Origin: DATFYI01 sp035315125 | Lineage (GTDB): Bacteria; Chloroflexota; Anaerolineae; Anaerolineales; Anaerolineaceae | Reading direction: 5' to 3' | DNA: 9,877 nt | NCBI GenBank assembly: GCA_035315125.1 | Contig: DATFYI010000163.1 | Coordinates: forward strand, 1 to 9,877 | Part shown: positions 6,691 through 9,877 of the stretch, one piece after another | Layout: each line of letters starts with the position of its first letter | Position numbering within the stretch: position 1 is the stretch's first letter | Notes under the pieces: model-generated | What the model saw: only the letters and a program-made list of their open reading frames with translations | What the model was told of the DNA's origin: nothing | Databases searched by the model: none | Made by a program: the position numbers and the translations under genes

Positions 6691-9533
6691 CCCCGATGGA
6701 TACGAAACTCTCAAAAGATCGTAGCTCTATGGATCGCCAGCAATTTCTAAAGTTATTAGATGCTGCAGTCACTAAACGTTCATTTCATTTTGCGCATCAG
6801 GCGGCGGATTGCTGGTTGAAAACCTATCCGGGTGATCTGATAGTCAAACTGGCGTTAGCTCATATCCTGGTTTATGAGGGTAATAACCTGGATGCAATGA
6901 CCTTGCTTGATAAACTTATCGAGTACGATCCCCAGTTCCTTGAAGCTTATCAATTGCAGGCGGAGCTTTATGAAGGCAGTAGCAGCGAAAAATTAGCAAA
7001 TGCTGTCGGCTGTGCTTATGTGCTAAGTGGTGTGGCCAGTAGCCGGGTAGTTGGCACGGATGCCTCCTTATCTGAATGGAGCATCGTTCTAAGAGAAGGT
7101 TATAAAGCCATTCAGTCCAATTCGTTTGATACGGCACAACAGTTGATTCACCAGGCCATAGGGCTAAATCCTGAACTGGTTTTATCAGCCGTTCTTCATT
7201 TGATTCTGACGAATGCCCACCCAGACGTAGCCACAACTTTCCAACTCGCAAAACTTTACCACTCACGCTGGCCTGAATGTCTGCAATTCTCACTCTTTTT
7301 AGCTGATGGGAAGCTGCAAATGGGCGATGAAACAGGGGCGGTCAGTCTGCTCCACCAATGTGCGGCAAATGATGCCACGGGTCAGGTTCCAAATCGCCTT
7401 TGGGGTGAAAATCACCGCTATAGTCCTTTGTGGCCTGATAATCTGACTATTCATTTTGATTTACCAATTCCATCAAATGTCGCCGCATATTTAGGATTAA
7501 ACCAGCTAGCCGCAGGCTCTGGTCAAACTGGTAATGGAAGCGTGGCGACTTCAACAGCCCCAAAGCCCATAGACATCAGCGGAATGTTAAATAGCAATTT
7601 GACTAATGAAAAACCATCAGCCTCTCAGCCAACTAATCCGGATTTGCAGCCTGTTCAGCCAGTTACTTCAAATCCTGTAGAAACGACAACTGTATCCGAT
7701 GGGATTCCAACGCCGACATCGAATGTCCCATTGGTTGATGATCAGCAGACTGATGGATCTCCAATTTCTCCGGAAAACAGCCCAGTAAATTTATCAGATA
7801 GCGCCCAGAGTACGAACACAAACCCTAAACGCCTATCGTCCTATGAGACTAGCTTACGCCCGATTGAAGAGACTTTCGACAAGTTAACCAAAAAATTGAA
7901 GAAAAATGCCATCGGTCGTTTGGATGGTCGTTTCCCAATGTACGTGATTTTATCAACCCGCATTGGGTTGACCCGCCAGTACGGATTGAGTTCAGCCACT
8001 GTGATCGATTCTGATTTAAATCAACTGGCTGAGACAGTCAGAACGCGACCTGGTTGGGGTGCGCTGGTTTTATACCCCGACGATCCAGAATGTACCACCC
8101 GACTCGGGCTAACGCCAATCGATGCTATTGATCCGTGGAAGATTAAGTTGGCCCTGGTTGATTTGGATAACACCCTGGCAAAGAAAGGGGAAATGATCGG
8201 TTCTTTGCTGATTGTTGGGGGACATGATGTTGTCCCGTTTCACCGTCTGCCTAACCCTACCGATGATGTCGACAAAGAGGTCTGTTCGGATAATCCGTAT
8301 GGTACTTTAGATAACAATTATTTTGTACCAGAATGGCCAGTTGGACGCCTGCCGGGTGAGATTGGGCCAGATGCAGGACTATTGCTCGATCAAATCAGAA
8401 CCGTCACCCGTTATCATAACCGTAAAAACCTGGCAATGTTCCGCTCGAAACCGTTCAAATGGCCAATGATGGCATGGAAGCGTTTACAAGATCTACTGAA
8501 AGTTCGTCAGAAACCGCGCCGGATGCAAAGTCTTGGCTACACAGCCGCGATTTGGCGACATTCTTCGCAAACCGTATATCGCCAGGTAGGCGATGCCCGT
8601 TCCATGTTGATCAGCCCACCCGAATCTTCGGGCAGCTTTAAGCCTGAGCGGCTGACGACCACAAAATTGGGCTACTATAATTTGCATGGTGTTGAAGATG
8701 GCCCAGAATGGTATGGCCAGCGAGATTCTTCCGAGACATGTATTGGTCCGGAATATCCTGTAGCTCTCAGTCCGAAAGACTTGATCAAAAACGGGCATGC
8801 TCCCCATTTGGTATTTAGCGAGGCCTGTTATGGTGCCAATATCCTGGACAAAACAGTCGACAAATCATTAGCTTTACGGTTTATGGCGATAGGTACTCCT
8901 TGTGTGGTTGGATCGACCTGTGTTTGTTATGGCTCTGTCAGTTCACCATTAATTGGTGGCGATTTGCTGGGTTCACTCTTTTGGAGAAATTACAAAGAAG
9001 GATTGGCAGTTGGTGAAGCCTTAATGCAGGCCAAGATCGAATTTGTACGGGAGATGAACCGCCGGCAGGGTTACCTGGATGGCGAAGACCAGAAAACCCT
9101 GCTCTCATTTGTGTTATTCGGTGATCCACTGCTAGTAAAGGAAAATTATCCTTTCCGTTCTAAAAGTGCCTATCGTTTTCGCAGTCACCCAACGATCAAG
9201 ATGGTCTGTGACAGGCAAGATGGAGTTGGTATACCGGATTCAGTCGCGGATGAAGTGATTGATGAGGTCAAACAAATTGTCAAGACTTATTTACCCGGTC
9301 TAAAAGATGGTGAAATTCATCTGAGCCAACCGCATAATGAATGCAACGGGCGTTATCACCACTGTCCTACCTCTGAATTGGGAAATAAAAGTGCTGAGAT
9401 TGAAGCAGCGCCAAACCGCTACATGGTTACGATTAGCAAAGAAACATATCTGGCGCAGCACATTCATCACCAGTATGCCCGTTTGACACTGGATGCTCAA
9501 CACAAAATGATAAAGATGGTGGTCTCTCGCTGA
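6687..9533 (+). CDS. TPR-linked peptidase C25 (gingipain-like, clan CD cysteine protease)
   Basis: A 948-residue putative cysteine endopeptidase. Residues about 15-250 are helical and TPR-like (for example ALAHILVYEGNNLDAMTLLD). Residues about 275-381 form a Ser/Thr/Pro/Asn/Gln-rich, probably disordered linker. Residues about 415-820 form the C25 domain: an early strand with LLIVGGHDVVPF (about 508-519), then SDNPYG, then PVGRLP, the catalytic His in YYNLHG (His667), the catalytic Cys in FSEACYG (Cys714), and the late family motif FVLFGDPLL (about 808-816). Known clan CD enzymes use this His-Gly/Ala-Cys dyad and often cut after Arg or Lys; specificity cannot be read here. The last 130 residues are a separate unassigned domain. 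Unlike gingipains it has no signal peptide and no type IX secretion tail, so it probably acts in the cytoplasm. It overlaps the TPR gene by ATGA and is followed by a terminator, so it is the last gene of the operon. A CHAT-family assignment is the main alternative; the active-site call is strong. Confidence 0.92.
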   Translation: MTPMDTKLSKDRSSMDRQQFLKLLDAAVTKRSFHFAHQAADCWLKTYPGDLIVKLALAHILVYEGNNLDAMTLLDKLIEYDPQFLEAYQLQAELYEGSSSEKLANAVGCAYVLSGVASSRVVGTDASLSEWSIVLREGYKAIQSNSFDTAQQLIHQAIGLNPELVLSAVLHLILTNAHPDVATTFQLAKLYHSRWPECLQFSLFLADGKLQMGDETGAVSLLHQCAANDATGQVPNRLWGENHRYSPLWPDNLTIHFDLPIPSNVAAYLGLNQLAAGSGQTGNGSVATSTAPKPIDISGMLNSNLTNEKPSASQPTNPDLQPVQPVTSNPVETTTVSDGIPTPTSNVPLVDDQQTDGSPISPENSPVNLSDSAQSTNTNPKRLSSYETSLRPIEETFDKLTKKLKKNAIGRLDGRFPMYVILSTRIGLTRQYGLSSATVIDSDLNQLAETVRTRPGWGALVLYPDDPECTTRLGLTPIDAIDPWKIKLALVDLDNTLAKKGEMIGSLLIVGGHDVVPFHRLPNPTDDVDKEVCSDNPYGTLDNNYFVPEWPVGRLPGEIGPDAGLLLDQIRTVTRYHNRKNLAMFRSKPFKWPMMAWKRLQDLLKVRQKPRRMQSLGYTAAIWRHSSQTVYRQVGDARSMLISPPESSGSFKPERLTTTKLGYYNLHGVEDGPEWYGQRDSSETCIGPEYPVALSPKDLIKNGHAPHLVFSEACYGANILDKTVDKSLALRFMAIGTPCVVGSTCVCYGSVSSPLIGGDLLGSLFWRNYKEGLAVGEALMQAKIEFVREMNRRQGYLDGEDQKTLLSFVLFGDPLLVKENYPFRSKSAYRFRSHPTIKMVCDRQDGVGIPDSVADEVIDEVKQIVKTYLPGLKDGEIHLSQPHNECNGRYHHCPTSELGNKSAEIEAAPNRYMVTISKETYLAQHIHHQYARLTLDAQHKMIKMVVSR

Positions 9534-9610
9534 AACGAATCGCCACCTTGGCTGCTCAAATAGACCAGCTCAAGGCTCGGACAAACCTATATCCCCTCTG
9601 AAGGGTCCAT

Positions 9611-9647
9611 TGTCCCGCTTCCAAATTTGGAAGCGGGACATCCTTTT
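9611..9647 (+). terminator. Rho-independent terminator of the operon
   Basis: Bases 9611-9640 form a perfect 30-base palindrome: the arm TGTCCCGCTTCC pairs with GGAAGCGGGACA around an AAATTT centre, giving a very stable GC-rich stem of at least 12 pairs. TCC and then four Ts (9644-9647) follow. The short T-run is weaker than in model terminators, but the stem strength and the position 77 bases after the last stop codon support transcription termination. Confidence 0.72.
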
Positions 9648-9705
9648 GTCGAAAAACATGAAAGATTAGTTTGCCAGCTTTCAATTCATCTTCATATTTG
9701 AGGAT

Positions 9706-9722
9706 GTGTTTCTTGGAAACAC
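9706..9722. repeat. Inverted repeat, 7-bp stem
   Basis: GTGTTTC (9706-9712) pairs perfectly with GAAACAC (9716-9722) across a 3-base spacer. No T-run follows on either strand, so it is not an obvious terminator. It may be an operator for a gene beyond the window, or a chance hairpin in AT-rich DNA. Confidence 0.35.
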
Positions 9723-9877
9723 CCAAATAAAAATAACATACTCTTTCAGCCTATTCAAGCATTTCAACTTAAGTCCGTGAGTCAATTGCCTCCAGAACAT
9801 TGAGCTTAACTTCGTCGATAACCGGGAAGGCAAACCTGATATCTTTTCACCTGATGCCATAAGCTTTCACACTTGGT

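Larger units (their letters stand above)
9534..9877. other. Intergenic region with no supportable gene
   Basis: These 344 bases hold the terminator palindrome and a second small hairpin. No reading frame with a believable start and ribosome binding site is visible on either strand. Two short open stretches occur near the window end, one on each strand (9781-9877 plus; 9769-9846 minus). They overlap each other and are too short to judge, though one may be the edge of a neighbouring gene. Confidence 0.55.

Noticed and set aside
7051..7066. TGGCACGGATGCCTCC resembling a sigma-54 -24 element
   Set aside because: There is no TTGC at the -12 spacing, and it lies inside the protease coding sequence.
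9769..9846. Minus-strand open stretch reading KDIRFAFPVIDEVKLN and onward to a stop
   Set aside because: Only 25 codons, no start, bounded upstream by an in-frame TGA, and overlapped by an equally open plus-strand frame from 9781; neither can be called a gene from this window.

Overview
The window reads as a compact, all-plus-strand bacterial gene cluster. No phylogenetic marker is present. The moderate GC by eye, and the pairing of a very large TPR protein with a peptidase C25 (gingipain-like) protein lacking export signals, make me think of Chloroflexota (Anaerolineae-like), but this is a guess. No mobile element, tRNA, rRNA or CRISPR array is visible.

Layout: (1) 1-738, the 3' part of a sigma-54 activator (bacterial enhancer-binding protein, bEBP) with complete ATPase motifs and an intact GAFTGA loop. 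It stops shortly after the ATPase domain, without the usual C-terminal Fis-type DNA-binding domain. (2) 755-770, an exact match to the -24/-12 sigma-54 promoter consensus in the 70-bp gap after the activator. (3) 809-1135, a small protein with two predicted membrane helices. (4) 1210-6690, a roughly 1826-residue cytoplasmic protein with about 33 TPR-like repeats. (5) 6687-9533, overlapping gene 4 by ATGA: a 948-residue protein with an N-terminal helical/TPR-like part, a disordered Ser/Thr/Pro/Asn-rich linker, and a C25 clan CD cysteine peptidase domain with the catalytic His-Gly and Glu-Ala-Cys motifs. (6) 9534-9877, non-coding as far as I can see, with a strong terminator-like palindrome at 9611-9640 and a smaller hairpin at 9706-9722.

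How it may work together (inference): a signal received by the activator, whose sensor part lies upstream of the window, would switch on the sigma-54 promoter. That would produce one mRNA for the membrane protein, the TPR scaffold and the protease. A TPR solenoid linked to a clan CD protease resembles the logic of TPR-CHAT/Csx29 with Csx30, and of caspase-like proteases with gasdermins, where a partner senses a trigger and the protease cuts an effector. Here the two-helix membrane protein is the natural candidate for target or anchor. The whole unit is a plausible undescribed sigma-54-controlled stress, defence or cell-fate module. Only the gene content, promoter and terminator are read directly; the function is hypothesis.
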